DNA of 64,000 nt from Streptomyces sp. CB02959 (lineage in GTDB: Bacteria; Actinomycetota; Actinomycetes; Streptomycetales; Streptomycetaceae), in contig NZ_NNBP01000019.1 of the NCBI RefSeq assembly GCF_002803155.1, forward strand, positions 124,001-188,000, read 5' to 3'. The position numbers were made by a program, and so were the translations under genes. Shown here in pieces: positions 1-8,379 of this stretch (the stretch's first letter is position 1; the number at the start of each line of letters is the position of its first letter). The notes beneath the pieces are model-generated. The model saw only the letters and a program-made list of their open reading frames with translations, had not been told where the DNA came from and made no database searches.

Positions 1-2
1 TC

Positions 3-773
3 GCCGAGTCGCTGGCCGAGGCGGGCGTGTTCCTGCGGACCGGCGTGGAGGTGCGCGAGGTGCGCCGGGAGGCGCCGGGCGGCCCGGTCACCGTCCGCCT
101 GGACGCCGGGGACGAGATCGTCGCCGACGAGCTGCTGATCGCGACGGGCCGCGCACCGCGCACCGAGGACCTGGGGCTGGAGACCGTCGGCCTGACGCCC
201 GGCGCCTGGCTGGACGTCGACGACACCCTGCGGGTCACCGGCGTGCCCGGCGGCTGGCTGTACGGCGCCGGCGACGTCAACCACCGCGCCCTCCTCACCC
301 ATCAGGGCAAGTACCAGGCCCGGATCGCCGGCGCCGCGATCGCCGCCCGGGCCCGCGGGGTGCCGCTCCTGGAGACCGACCGCTGGGGCGCGCACGTCGC
401 CACCGCGGACCGGCACGCCGTCCCGCAGGTGGTCTTCAGCGACCCCGAGGCCACCGCGGTGGGCCTGACCGCCGCCGAGGCCGAACGCGCCGGGCACCGG
501 GTCCGCGTCGTCGACTACGACATGGGCGCGGTGGCCGGCGCGTTCCTGTACGCCGAGGGCTACCGAGGCCGCGCCCGGATGGTCGTCGACGCGGACCGCG
601 AGGTGCTGCTGGGCGTCACCTTCGTCGGGCCGGGCGTCGGCGAACTGCTGCACTCGGCCACCGTCGCGGTCGCCGGGGAGGTCCCGATCGAACGCCTCTG
701 GCACGCGGTCCCCGCCTATCCGACGATCAGCGAGGTCTGGCTCCGGCTGCTGGAGGCGTACCGCGGCGACTGA
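3..773 (+). CDS. Pyridine nucleotide-disulfide oxidoreductase, C-terminal part (5' end outside window)
   Basis: The frame is open from the first bases, so this is the C-terminal two thirds of a flavoprotein. Visible are the end of the NAD(P)-binding domain (ATGRAPRTEDLGLE), the FAD-contacting motif with GAGDV near residue 87 of the visible part, and a dimerisation domain from about residue 135 (VVFSDPEATAVGLT, later HAVPAYPTISEVW). The late His in HAVPAYPT matches the active-site base region of the dihydrolipoamide dehydrogenase/mercuric reductase family. The CxxxxC redox motif would lie upstream, outside the window, so the substrate cannot be named. It ends about 70 bp before the convergent SsgG-like gene. 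Confidence 0.85.
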   Translation, partial: AESLAEAGVFLRTGVEVREVRREAPGGPVTVRLDAGDEIVADELLIATGRAPRTEDLGLETVGLTPGAWLDVDDTLRVTGVPGGWLYGAGDVNHRALLTHQGKYQARIAGAAIAARARGVPLLETDRWGAHVATADRHAVPQVVFSDPEATAVGLTAAEAERAGHRVRVVDYDMGAVAGAFLYAEGYRGRARMVVDADREVLLGVTFVGPGVGELLHSATVAVAGEVPIERLWHAVPAYPTISEVWLRLLEAYRGD

Positions 774-841
774 ACGGGGTAACGGCTCCGGGCGGGCGGC
801 CGCCGGGTCGGCGGTCGCCGGGTGGTGGACCGACGCCACCG

Positions 842-1318
842 CTACGCCCCTGGCTCGGGGGACTCCTCCGACGGCCAGGGGCCGTCCGGCCCGGCGTCGT
901 CCCGGGAGGCCAGCGCGAGCAGCGCGCTCAGCCCTTTGTCGATGCCCAGGTGCACGCTCTCGGAGCCGGGCGGCACGATCCGCAGGGTGCGCTCCAGCCA
1001 GGCCGACACCGCGGCGGCCGGCGCCTCCAGCAGCGCGTCGCCGTCCGGTGAGCTCAGCGCCATGCAGACCAGGCTGCGGCCGTCCAGCTTCCTCGGCCAG
1101 ACCTGTACGTCACCCTCGCCGGACGGCCGGAACACGCCCTCGACGAGCAGTTCGCGGGCGAACGTCCAGTGGACGGGGGAGTCCGATCCGACGTGGAAGG
1201 CGACGTGGACGGCGTAGGGGTCGTCCGTCCGGTAGGTCAACCGGGCCGGTACCGGAATGCTTCGCTCCGGCGACAGGACCAGACCCAGTTCAAGCTCTCG
1301 TTCCACCACGGTGTGCAT
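842..1318 (-). CDS. ssgG: SsgA-like sporulation/cell-division protein (SsgG-like)
   Basis: The protein has 158 residues. It begins MHTVVEREL and carries SALP hallmarks: PVPARLTYRTDDPYAVHVAFHV, WTFARELL, a GDVQVWP turn and AWLERTLRIVPPG. SALPs are small proteins specific to sporulating actinomycetes that control septum placement and spore-wall assembly; SsgG is implicated in correct septum localisation. The ATG at 1318 was chosen because it has GAGAGG about 9 bases upstream and matches the family N-terminus; the longer open frame upstream is not family-like. An acidic, Pro-rich C-terminal tail (about 20 residues) extends past the usual domain. It is divergent from the RDD gene at 1572. The family call is firm; the G subtype rests on remembered synteny. 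Confidence 0.88.
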   Translation of the reverse strand: MHTVVERELELGLVLSPERSIPVPARLTYRTDDPYAVHVAFHVGSDSPVHWTFARELLVEGVFRPSGEGDVQVWPRKLDGRSLVCMALSSPDGDALLEAPAAAVSAWLERTLRIVPPGSESVHLGIDKGLSALLALASRDDAGPDGPWPSEESPEPGA

Positions 1319-1571
1319 GGGTTTCCGCCTCTCTTCGACACGCTGCGCGGGGCCCCGTGTGCGGGCCCGCACGGGGAGAGAGCGGGTGGCGGCCGGACTC
1401 TTACACGACTTCGGGCAACTTTTTTCCGGGAGTTCTCCGGGAGTTGCCGACGGCTGCCGGGGCAGGGGAGGAACACGGATACGACGCTGGGTCTGATAGA
1501 TGTGGACGCCGCGTTGCGGCAGACTGCACCCCGACACCCACCAGGCCGAGAACAGATACGGGACTTCGGAC

Positions 1572-3032
1572 ATGAGCGCCCCTACCTCAGGATCCGCCGG
1601 CGGCAGCCCCACGCCAGGCTTCTACCCGGACCCGTCCATCCCCGGCTACATCCGGTACTGGAACGGTGCCGCATGGGCGCCGGGCACCAGTCGTCCGGCC
1701 CCCGCCGAGGGCGAGCCGATGCCCGCGCCGCCGCCCGGCGCGGCCCCCGCGCCCGCCGGCGTCGAGGAGACCGGCCCGGTCTTCCTGGACGAGGCGGACC
1801 CGGCCATCCGCCCCGGCGGCGGGGCCGAGGCCCCCGGCGCGGGCTGGGACGACCCGGCGCGGCCGCACGGCACCAGCCCGGGAGCGGCGGCCTCCTGGCA
1901 CGCCGACGCCTCCCGGCAGGCCGGCTTCGGCGAGGACGGCCGGGTCTCCTGGGGCGGGCTCCCGCCGCAGCGCGCCGCGGGGACCGACGAGGCCGCCTCC
2001 GGTGCCGCGCCCAACGCCCCGGGCACGCCGGACGCCCCGGCCGACGGGACGGTCGCCTTCCGCGCCGTCAACCCGGGGGCCCGCCGCGGGTCCGGAGACC
2101 AGGGGACCACCGCGATCCGCGCGGTGCGGCCCGGGAACCCGCCCGGCAACGCGCCCGCGACGCCGCCCGCCGCGGACCGCGGCACCACCGCCTTCCGCGC
2201 CGTACGGCCGGACGCCGGTGAGGGCGGCCGACCCGCCGCCAAGAACGCGACGATGGCCTTCCGGCTCCCGGCGGGCGACCGCCCCAAGGTCGGCCCGGCC
2301 GCCGGCGGCGCACCCCAGGCCCTGCCCGCCACCGGGGCACCGGCCCAGCAGGCGGCCCGCCCGGTCCAGCAGCCTCCGGCCGCGCAGCAGGCCCCGGCTG
2401 CCCCGGCGACCCCGACCCCGGCCCCGGCGCCGGGCCCCGCTCTCCCGCCGCAGGGCGGCGCCCCCGGCGACGACGGCGTCATCCCCTGGAAGCCGCCGAC
2501 CACCGATGTCTTCTTCGCCGCCGCGCAGGCCGCGCAGGGCCATCCCGCCGCGCTCGGCCGCCGGTTCGCGGCCCGGCTGATCGACAACCTGGTGCTGGCC
2601 CTGGTCACCCTCGCGGTGGCGCTGCCCATGTGGTCGACGGTCACCGACCACATCGCCGCCAAGGTCGAGGCGGCCAAGCAGTCCGGCCGCCAGGTGACGG
2701 TGTACCTGGTCGACGGCACCACCGCCCCGGTCTACCTCACCGTCCTGGCCGTCATCCTGATCGGCGGCGGCCTCCTGGAGGTGCTGCCGACCCTCAAGTG
2801 GGGCCACACGCTGGGCAAGAAACTCTGCCGCGTACGGGTGCTGGACATCGAGAGCCACGGCACCCCGGAGCTGGCGCAGGCCATCAAGCGCTGGCTGGTC
2901 TACGGCGTGCTCGGGGTCGCGGTGGTCGGTGTGGTCAACGCCCTGTGGTGCCTGTTCGACCAGCCGTGGCGGCAGTGCTGGCACGACAAGGTGGCTCGCA
3001 CCTTCGTCGCCTCCGAGGCGGCGTCCGACTGA
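1572..3032 (+). CDS. DUF2510/RDD-family membrane protein with repeated TxAFR motifs
   Basis: The protein has 486 residues in three parts. Residues 14-35 form a DUF2510 module (GFYPDPSIPGYIRYWNGAAW). Residues 40-320 are a long disordered Pro/Ala/Gly linker. A C-terminal RDD domain (about 330-480) has ARLIDNLVLAL, two to three hydrophobic spans, GHTLGKKLCRVRVL and a final CWHDKVARTFV. The linker holds four spaced copies of a motif like GTTAFRAVRP (GTVAFRAVNP, GTTAIRAVRP, GTTAFRAVRP, ATMAFRLPAG). RDD proteins are membrane proteins of largely unknown function, some linked to Na+/H+ exchange. The ATG at 1572 begins the conserved DUF2510 part. It is followed by a paralogous RDD gene. Confidence 0.85.
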   Translation: MSAPTSGSAGGSPTPGFYPDPSIPGYIRYWNGAAWAPGTSRPAPAEGEPMPAPPPGAAPAPAGVEETGPVFLDEADPAIRPGGGAEAPGAGWDDPARPHGTSPGAAASWHADASRQAGFGEDGRVSWGGLPPQRAAGTDEAASGAAPNAPGTPDAPADGTVAFRAVNPGARRGSGDQGTTAIRAVRPGNPPGNAPATPPAADRGTTAFRAVRPDAGEGGRPAAKNATMAFRLPAGDRPKVGPAAGGAPQALPATGAPAQQAARPVQQPPAAQQAPAAPATPTPAPAPGPALPPQGGAPGDDGVIPWKPPTTDVFFAAAQAAQGHPAALGRRFAARLIDNLVLALVTLAVALPMWSTVTDHIAAKVEAAKQSGRQVTVYLVDGTTAPVYLTVLAVILIGGGLLEVLPTLKWGHTLGKKLCRVRVLDIESHGTPELAQAIKRWLVYGVLGVAVVGVVNALWCLFDQPWRQCWHDKVARTFVASEAASD

Positions 3033-3137
3033 CCGTCACCCGGTCGTTGCCCGGGCCGTCACCCGCCCTGACGGCCCGGGTACCCCGATCGGACGTCGGC
3101 GGATGCGGCGCCCGTCCGCAAGGGGTCGACTCGGGCC

Positions 3138-3971
3138 ATGAGTACCGACCAGCCCCGGCCCGGCCCCGGTGAACCACCGGAGCACGATCCGTTCCTGAAG
3201 CAGCCGCAGGAGCCCCCGGCGGGCGGCGCTCCGCACGACGGCGCCCCGCGCAACGGCTCCCCGTACGGTGCGGGCCCGGGCGAAGGCGCAGGCCCCCCGC
3301 CCCCTGGCGGCACTCCGCCCCCCGGCAGCCCCCCGCCCCCCGGCGGCCCGCCGCCCCCGCCGCCGCCCGGCGCCGGCCCCCCGCCTCCCGGCGGCCCGCC
3401 GCCCCCGCCGCCGCCCGGCGCCGGCCCCCCGCCTCCCTATGGCGGTGGCCCCCATGGCGGCGGTCCCTACGGCGCCCCCTACGGCGGTGCCGGGGAGTAC
3501 GGGGCCGATCCGCTGGCCGGAATGCCGCCGTTGGCCAACCGCGGCAAGCGCCTGGTGGCGCGGATCATCGACGCGATCATCATCGGCGTTCCGGTCACCC
3601 TGATCATGAACGCGATCGTCGGCTGGGTGGACTACTTCAGCACCAGCAGCGTGGAGACCAGCAAGCAGGCGACGGTGTCCGGCGTGACGATGCTGGCGTA
3701 CCTGATCTACGAGGGGCTGATGCTGACCAGCCGCGGCCAGACGCTCGGCAAGATGGCGATGCGGATCCGGGTGGCGATGCTCTCCGACGGCGCCATCCCG
3801 ACCCCGCAGGCCGGTTGGACCCGGGCCGCCGTCTACACGCTGCCGGAGATCGTCCCGTGCTGCGGCTTCATCTTCTGGCTGATCAACGTCCTGTGGTGCA
3901 CCTGGGACAAGCCGTACCAGCAGTGCCTGCACGACAAGGCGGCCAGGACCGTGGTGGTCGCCACGGACTGA
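3138..3971 (+). CDS. RDD-family membrane protein with proline-rich N-terminus
   Basis: The protein has 277 residues. The first 125 are a disordered, extremely Pro/Gly-rich segment. The RDD domain follows (LVARIIDAIIIGVPVTLI, a central span, GQTLGKMAMRIRVAML, then PEIVPCCGFIFWLINVLWC and CLHDKAARTVVV). It is a shorter paralogue of the preceding RDD gene, 105 bp downstream, and probably co-transcribed. The proline tract contains an exact 48-bp tandem duplication (see the repeat at 3342-3437). The function is unknown beyond integral membrane location. Confidence 0.83.
   Translation: MSTDQPRPGPGEPPEHDPFLKQPQEPPAGGAPHDGAPRNGSPYGAGPGEGAGPPPPGGTPPPGSPPPPGGPPPPPPPGAGPPPPGGPPPPPPPGAGPPPPYGGGPHGGGPYGAPYGGAGEYGADPLAGMPPLANRGKRLVARIIDAIIIGVPVTLIMNAIVGWVDYFSTSSVETSKQATVSGVTMLAYLIYEGLMLTSRGQTLGKMAMRIRVAMLSDGAIPTPQAGWTRAAVYTLPEIVPCCGFIFWLINVLWCTWDKPYQQCLHDKAARTVVVATD
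3342..3437 (+). repeat. Perfect 48-bp tandem duplication in an RDD gene
   Basis: Bases 3342-3389 and 3390-3437 are identical 48-bp units in frame. Each encodes a 16-residue block of the form GGPPPPPPPGAGPPPP. Identity at synonymous positions indicates recent slippage or unequal exchange. Confidence 0.9.
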
Positions 3972-4015
3972 GGTGCGGCGGACCGGTCCGCCGCGGCACG
4001 TGAATTGACGAGGTG

Positions 4016-4330
4016 TCAGATATCCGCGGCGTGCTCGCCGATCCGGGCGCCGGCCCGCCGCCGCGGCAGCTGCTCGGCCGGGTCCGGCACGGCTCGCAGC
4101 GGGACGGCCCGGTCGGGGGCCGCGGCGCTCTGGCCGCCCCGGCGCACCACCCGCGACATCCCCGGCATCGGCACCGTCATCGCGACCAGCAGTCCGAGCC
4201 CGAGGCCGGCCAGGGCGATGACCGCGACCCCGATCCCGGTCTGCGTCTGCGAGAGCAGCAGCATCGCGAGGGTGGAGAGAAAGACGGTGGCCGAACCGTA
4301 GACGAGCTGGGTGGCGGTCGGACGAGGCAT
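4016..4330 (-). CDS. Small two-span membrane protein
   Basis: The protein has 104 residues from the ATG at 4330. Two adjacent hydrophobic helices lie at about residues 10-27 (VYGSATVFLSTLAMLLL) and 33-52 (GVAVIALAGLGLGLLVAMTV), followed by a charged cytosolic tail. An upstream in-frame ATG at 4387 would add 19 polar residues; the internal start was chosen because of GAGGAC upstream and because the extension looks non-coding. I do not recognise a family. It is divergent from the M6 protease gene. Confidence 0.65.
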   Translation of the reverse strand: MPRPTATQLVYGSATVFLSTLAMLLLSQTQTGIGVAVIALAGLGLGLLVAMTVPMPGMSRVVRRGGQSAAAPDRAVPLRAVPDPAEQLPRRRAGARIGEHAADI

Positions 4331-4741
4331 GGCGGAATCCGTCCTCGGAGGGTCGGCGGGGGTGTCGGGCGTCCGGCGGCGCGCCACCGAACGAGCCTAC
4401 GGTCCCTTGTGCCCGAGCGGAACGGCAGGTAAGCGTGACCTAACCCACCGGCTCGGAGCACGGGGGCGCACGGCGCGGTCGCGGATCCGTGCGACAAGTC
4501 GCCCCGGGTGGCGTCCGGCCTGCTGACGGCGGGGGCGCATGCCCGCCAGGCATATACCCCGCGGCGTTCCGCCGGCTCGCCGGGCGATGCGGAACCTGTG
4601 CGTCCGCTGTCCGATAGCTGTGACAAGCAAGCCGGATAACGTACTTGGGAGTTCACACACACGTCAAGATCTGTCTTTTCTTCCCCACATCCGGTCGAAT
4701 GCCCTCCAGCATTGGCCAGTTGATGGGGAGGACTTGACCAA
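4331..4741. other. Intergenic promoter region between membrane protein and M6 protease
   Basis: No credible gene is visible. The last 130 bases before the protease are markedly less GC-rich (around 4610-4740), as expected for a promoter and untranslated leader. A GGGGAGGAC ribosome-binding site sits just before the GTG at 4742. Confidence 0.6.
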
Positions 4742-7132
4742 GTGAGAAAGCACCGAAGACTGTTCGGAACGGCCGTCCTGGCCACGGCGATCGCCGCGAC
4801 CGGGGCGGCCGTTCTCTCTCCCGGGGTGGCCGCCGCCGACGCCACCCGGCCTGCCGCACCCGCCGTCCGCACCGACCCGGCGCCCGAGCGGGCCGACGCC
4901 CACGACCTCAAGGGCCCGTTCAGCGACCGGCAGCGGGCGCAGCGCACCGAGGCGCTCCAGCAGGTCATATCCGGCGACGCCGAGGCGACCGAGCGCAACG
5001 GCTCCAAGGTCGTCAAGCTCGGCAAGGGCAAGTACGTCGAACTGGCCCGGGAGAAGACCGACAAGATCTTCACCATCCTCGTGGACTTCGGGGACAAGGT
5101 CGACGACACCACGATGTACGACCCGGACGGCGACGGCCCGCTGCCCCCCGTCAAGAAGTACGGCGGCACCCCCGGCCCGGCGCACAACCAGATAGCCGAG
5201 CCGGACCGGGCCAAGGACAACAGCACCGCCTGGCAGAAGGACTTCAACCGGCAGCACTTCCAGGACCTGTACTTCTCGCACGACAAGAAGAAGGAGTCGC
5301 TCGCCAAGTACTACGAGCGGCAGTCCTCGGGCCGCTACTCGGTGAACGGCCAGGTCTCCGACTGGGTCCGGGTCCCGTGGAACGAGGCCCGCTACGGCTC
5401 CAACTACTGCGGCTCCACCAACTGCCCCAGCGCCTGGGACCTGATCCGCGACGCGGTCAACCAGTGGGTCACCGACCAGAAGGCCCAGGGCCGCACCGAC
5501 GCCCAGATCAAGGCCGACCTCGCCCAGTACGACCAGTGGGACCGCAACGACTACAACCACAACGGCAACTTCAACGAGCCGGACGGGTACCTCGACCACT
5601 TCCAGATCGTGCACGCCGGTGAGGACGAGTCGGCCGGCGGCGGCGTCCAGAAGACCGACGCCATCTGGGCGCACCGCTGGTACGCGTACGGCACCGACGC
5701 CGGCAAGACGGGTCCCGCGGACAACAAGGCGGGCGGCACCCAGATCGGCGACACCGGCTTCTGGGTCGGCGACTACACCATGCAGCCGGAGAACGGCGGA
5801 CTCGGCGTCTTCGCCCACGAGTACGGCCACGACCTGGGCCTGCCGGACGAGTACGACACCACCGGCAAGGGCGAATCCTCGGTGGACTTCTGGTCGTTGA
5901 TGTCGGCCGGCTCCTGGCTCGGCCGCGGCAAGGACGCCATCGGCGACCTGCCCGGCGACATGAGTGCCTGGGACAAGCTCCAGCTGGGCTGGCTCAACTA
6001 CGCCAAGGCCAAGGCCGCGACGCCGTCCCGGCACACCCTGGGCGTCGCCGAGTACAACACCAAGAACAAGCAGGCGCTCGTCGTCGACCTGCCCGCGAAG
6101 AAGGTCACCACCGAGGTCGTCAAGCCCGCCGAAGGCGCCACGCAGTGGTGGAGCGGCATGGGCGACGACCTCTCCAACACCCTTGCCCGGCCGGTCGACC
6201 TCACCGGCAAGTCCCGTGCGGCGCTCACCCTCAAGGGCTGGTGGGACACCGAGAAGGACTACGACTACGTCTACGCCGAGGTCTCCACGGACGGCGGCGC
6301 CAACTGGACGCCCCTGGACGGCACCGCGAACGGCAAGCCCCTGCCCCGCGACGCCTCCGGCAAGCCCGCGCTGAGCGGCACCGTCACCGACCACCAGGAC
6401 CTGGCCTTCCCGCTGGACGCCTACGCCGGCAAGAAGATCGACCTGCGCTTCCGCTACCAGACCGACGGCGGCGTCGCCCAGAAGGGCTTCACCGCCGACG
6501 CCCTGACCCTCACCGCCGACGGCGCCCCGCTGTTCACCGACGACGCCGAGCACGGCGACAACGGCTGGACCAGCAAGGGCTTCTCGCGGATCGGCGCGTC
6601 CTTCACCAAGGACTACCCGCAGTACTACCTCGCCGAGAACCGCCAGTACGTCTCCTACGACAACACCCTCAAGTCCGGCCCGTACAACTTCGGTTGGAAG
6701 ACCGCCCGGCCGGGCTGGGTCGAGCACTTCCCGTTCCAGAACGGCGTGCTGATCTGGCTCTGGGACACCTCGCAGCGGGACAACAACGTCGGCATGCACC
6801 CCGGCGTCGGGCGGATCCTCCCCGTCGACGCGCACCCGCGGGCCGAGCGCTGGGCCGACGGCTCCCTGATGCGCAACCGCTTCCAGACCTACGACGCGAC
6901 CTTCACCGGCGCCCGGACGGACGCCCTCACCCTCCACAAGGACGGTGCCGAGGTGAAGATCGCGTCCAAGCCCGGCGTGCGGGTCTTCGACGACCGCAAC
7001 GGCGTCTACTACGACAAGGCGAACCCGACCGGCGGCGTGGTGGTTCCTGACACCAACACCAAGATCGCGATCACCAAGGAGGCCAAGGACGGCTCCACGG
7101 TGAACCTCACGGTGGGCCCCGCGAGTAAGTAG
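4742..7132 (+). CDS. Secreted M6-family metallopeptidase (immune inhibitor A type)
   Basis: The preproprotein has 796 residues. A Sec signal peptide (RKHRR, then a hydrophobic stretch ending near VAAADA, about residue 37) precedes a propeptide. The zinc site is HEYGH at residues 359-363, followed by LGLPDEYD, the M6 signature. Residues around 275-290 (DRNDYNHNGNFNEPDGYLDH) resemble the Ca2+-binding Asp/Asn-rich segment of this family. After the catalytic domain come carbohydrate-binding-like beta domains (about 470-640) typical of InhA-like exoproteases. The GTG start has a strong ribosome-binding site. It probably degrades extracellular protein. It stands alone and is followed by a clear hairpin terminator. 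Confidence 0.93.
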   Translation: MRKHRRLFGTAVLATAIAATGAAVLSPGVAAADATRPAAPAVRTDPAPERADAHDLKGPFSDRQRAQRTEALQQVISGDAEATERNGSKVVKLGKGKYVELAREKTDKIFTILVDFGDKVDDTTMYDPDGDGPLPPVKKYGGTPGPAHNQIAEPDRAKDNSTAWQKDFNRQHFQDLYFSHDKKKESLAKYYERQSSGRYSVNGQVSDWVRVPWNEARYGSNYCGSTNCPSAWDLIRDAVNQWVTDQKAQGRTDAQIKADLAQYDQWDRNDYNHNGNFNEPDGYLDHFQIVHAGEDESAGGGVQKTDAIWAHRWYAYGTDAGKTGPADNKAGGTQIGDTGFWVGDYTMQPENGGLGVFAHEYGHDLGLPDEYDTTGKGESSVDFWSLMSAGSWLGRGKDAIGDLPGDMSAWDKLQLGWLNYAKAKAATPSRHTLGVAEYNTKNKQALVVDLPAKKVTTEVVKPAEGATQWWSGMGDDLSNTLARPVDLTGKSRAALTLKGWWDTEKDYDYVYAEVSTDGGANWTPLDGTANGKPLPRDASGKPALSGTVTDHQDLAFPLDAYAGKKIDLRFRYQTDGGVAQKGFTADALTLTADGAPLFTDDAEHGDNGWTSKGFSRIGASFTKDYPQYYLAENRQYVSYDNTLKSGPYNFGWKTARPGWVEHFPFQNGVLIWLWDTSQRDNNVGMHPGVGRILPVDAHPRAERWADGSLMRNRFQTYDATFTGARTDALTLHKDGAEVKIASKPGVRVFDDRNGVYYDKANPTGGVVVPDTNTKIAITKEAKDGSTVNLTVGPASK

Positions 7133-7154
7133 AAAGTAAAAACCGCAGGTCAAG

Positions 7155-7199
7155 GCGTTATCGGTCGTCGCCCCCTAGCGGGCGGCGGCCGATAGGCGT
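7155..7199 (+). terminator. Rho-independent-type terminator after M6 protease
   Basis: An inverted repeat begins 22 bp after the stop: ATCGGTCGTCGCCC pairs with GGGCGGCGGCCGAT around a short loop, extended by CGTT/AGGCG flanks. Confidence 0.75.
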
Positions 7200-7249
7200 T
7201 TAGATGCGTCCTACAGTTCCTTGTTGACGCCGAGTCTCACGGGGGAGAT

Positions 7250-7621
7250 ATGACGATGACCAGAGGCGGCTTCATCAGGCTTCCCGGCGGAAGCGTGGTG
7301 GTCGCCCTCTCGCTGCCCAGACCGGGCCACGGCCCGCTCTGCGGGCCGTACGACGGCGGCTGCCGCATCCGGGTCCTGGTACACGCGGTGAACCGCCAGC
7401 GCGCCCTGACCAGGCTGCGCAACCTCGGGCTGCGCGCGGTCTACCTGCGCGGCAACACCGAGCCGCCGACCCCCGACGAGATCACCGCGGTGCTCCACCA
7501 CCCCGACGGCCTGGTCTGGCGCGAGACCCCCGACGACGACACCGAGTCCTGGCACCCGATACGGGCCCTCCTGCGGCAGAAGGTCGGCTCGCCCGCGTCC
7601 GCCGGCCCCTCCGGCGGGTGA
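7250..7621 (+). CDS. Conserved hypothetical protein, soluble
   Basis: The protein has 123 residues; the ATG at 7250 follows a GGGGGA ribosome-binding site. There is no signal peptide or membrane span. The core RIRVLVHAVNRQRALTRLRNLGLRAVYLRGNT looks like a compact alpha/beta fold. The C-terminal part is hydrophilic, and SWHPIRALL contains the last conserved-looking hydrophobic block. I recognise no family. Codon bias and the start signal support a real gene. It is convergent with pncA, whose end lies 34 bp away. Confidence 0.7.
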   Translation: MTMTRGGFIRLPGGSVVVALSLPRPGHGPLCGPYDGGCRIRVLVHAVNRQRALTRLRNLGLRAVYLRGNTEPPTPDEITAVLHHPDGLVWRETPDDDTESWHPIRALLRQKVGSPASAGPSGG

Positions 7622-7655
7622 GCACGGGCGGCCGCCACGCCGCCGTACGGGGCCG

Positions 7656-8252
7656 TCAGCCGCCGGCCACCACCGGCTTGCCGGTCAGCTCCGCGCCCGC
7701 CGCGCGCAGCTCCTCCAGGGCCGCCTCGGTGGTCTGCGCGGCGACGCCCGCCGTCAGGTCCAGCAGGACCCGGGTGCGCAGGCCCTCGGCCAGCGCGTCC
7801 AGGGCGGTGGCCCGGACGCAGTGGTCGGTGGCGATCCCGACCACGTCGACCTCGGTGACGCCCCGCTCCCGTAGCCACTGCGCGAGCGGCGTGCCGTGCT
7901 CGTCCGCGCCCTCGAAACCGCTGTACGCGGCCGCATGGGCGCCCTTGGAGAACACCGCGTCGATCGCGCCGGAGGTGATGGCCGGCGCGAAGTTCGGGTG
8001 GAAGCCGCTGCCCTCGGTGCCGGCCACGCAGTGCACGGGCCACGACGTGCGGTAGTCGGGCCGGTCGGAGAAGTGGTCGCCGGGGTCGACGTGGTGGTCG
8101 CGGGTGGCCACGACGTGGCGGTAGCCGCTGCCGGCCGCGGCACCCACCAGATCGGTGATGGCCGCCGCGACGTCCGCGCCGCCCGCCACCGCGAGGCTGC
8201 CGCCCTCGCAGAAGTCGTTCTGTACGTCGACGACGATCAGTGCCCGGTGCAT
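7656..8252 (-). CDS. pncA: Nicotinamidase (isochorismatase family)
   Basis: The protein has 198 residues and resembles mycobacterial PncA closely over its whole length. It hydrolyses nicotinamide to nicotinate and ammonia in NAD+ salvage. The catalytic triad is visible: D9 (VVDVQNDFCEGG), K103 (FSKGAH) and C145 (ATDHCVRATA). The metal ligands D52, H54 and H60 (RDHHVDPGDH) and H74 (WPVHC) are present. The ATG at 8252 gives the family N-terminus MHRALIVVDVQNDF; the 21-residue upstream extension is not family-like. It lies 127 bp downstream of pncB, same strand, so substrate-producing and substrate-consuming steps are adjacent. Confidence 0.96.
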   Translation of the reverse strand: MHRALIVVDVQNDFCEGGSLAVAGGADVAAAITDLVGAAAGSGYRHVVATRDHHVDPGDHFSDRPDYRTSWPVHCVAGTEGSGFHPNFAPAITSGAIDAVFSKGAHAAAYSGFEGADEHGTPLAQWLRERGVTEVDVVGIATDHCVRATALDALAEGLRTRVLLDLTAGVAAQTTEAALEELRAAGAELTGKPVVAGG

Positions 8253-8379
8253 GGTGCGTGCCTTCCGGCTGGAGGTTCGAGGGGCGCGAGACGTGGTGTG
8301 ACCGAGGGTAGCCACTGCGGGCGGACGGCGGGAGGGGTGCGCGCGGTCCGGCCGCGCCCGCCCCGCCGCCCGCCGGGGC

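Noticed and set aside
4664..7153. 829-codon minus-strand open frame
   Set aside because: It is fully antisense to the M6 protease, whose signal peptide and HEYGH motif are clear; the antisense product is Val/Gly/Leu low complexity, as expected from GC-rich shadow frames.
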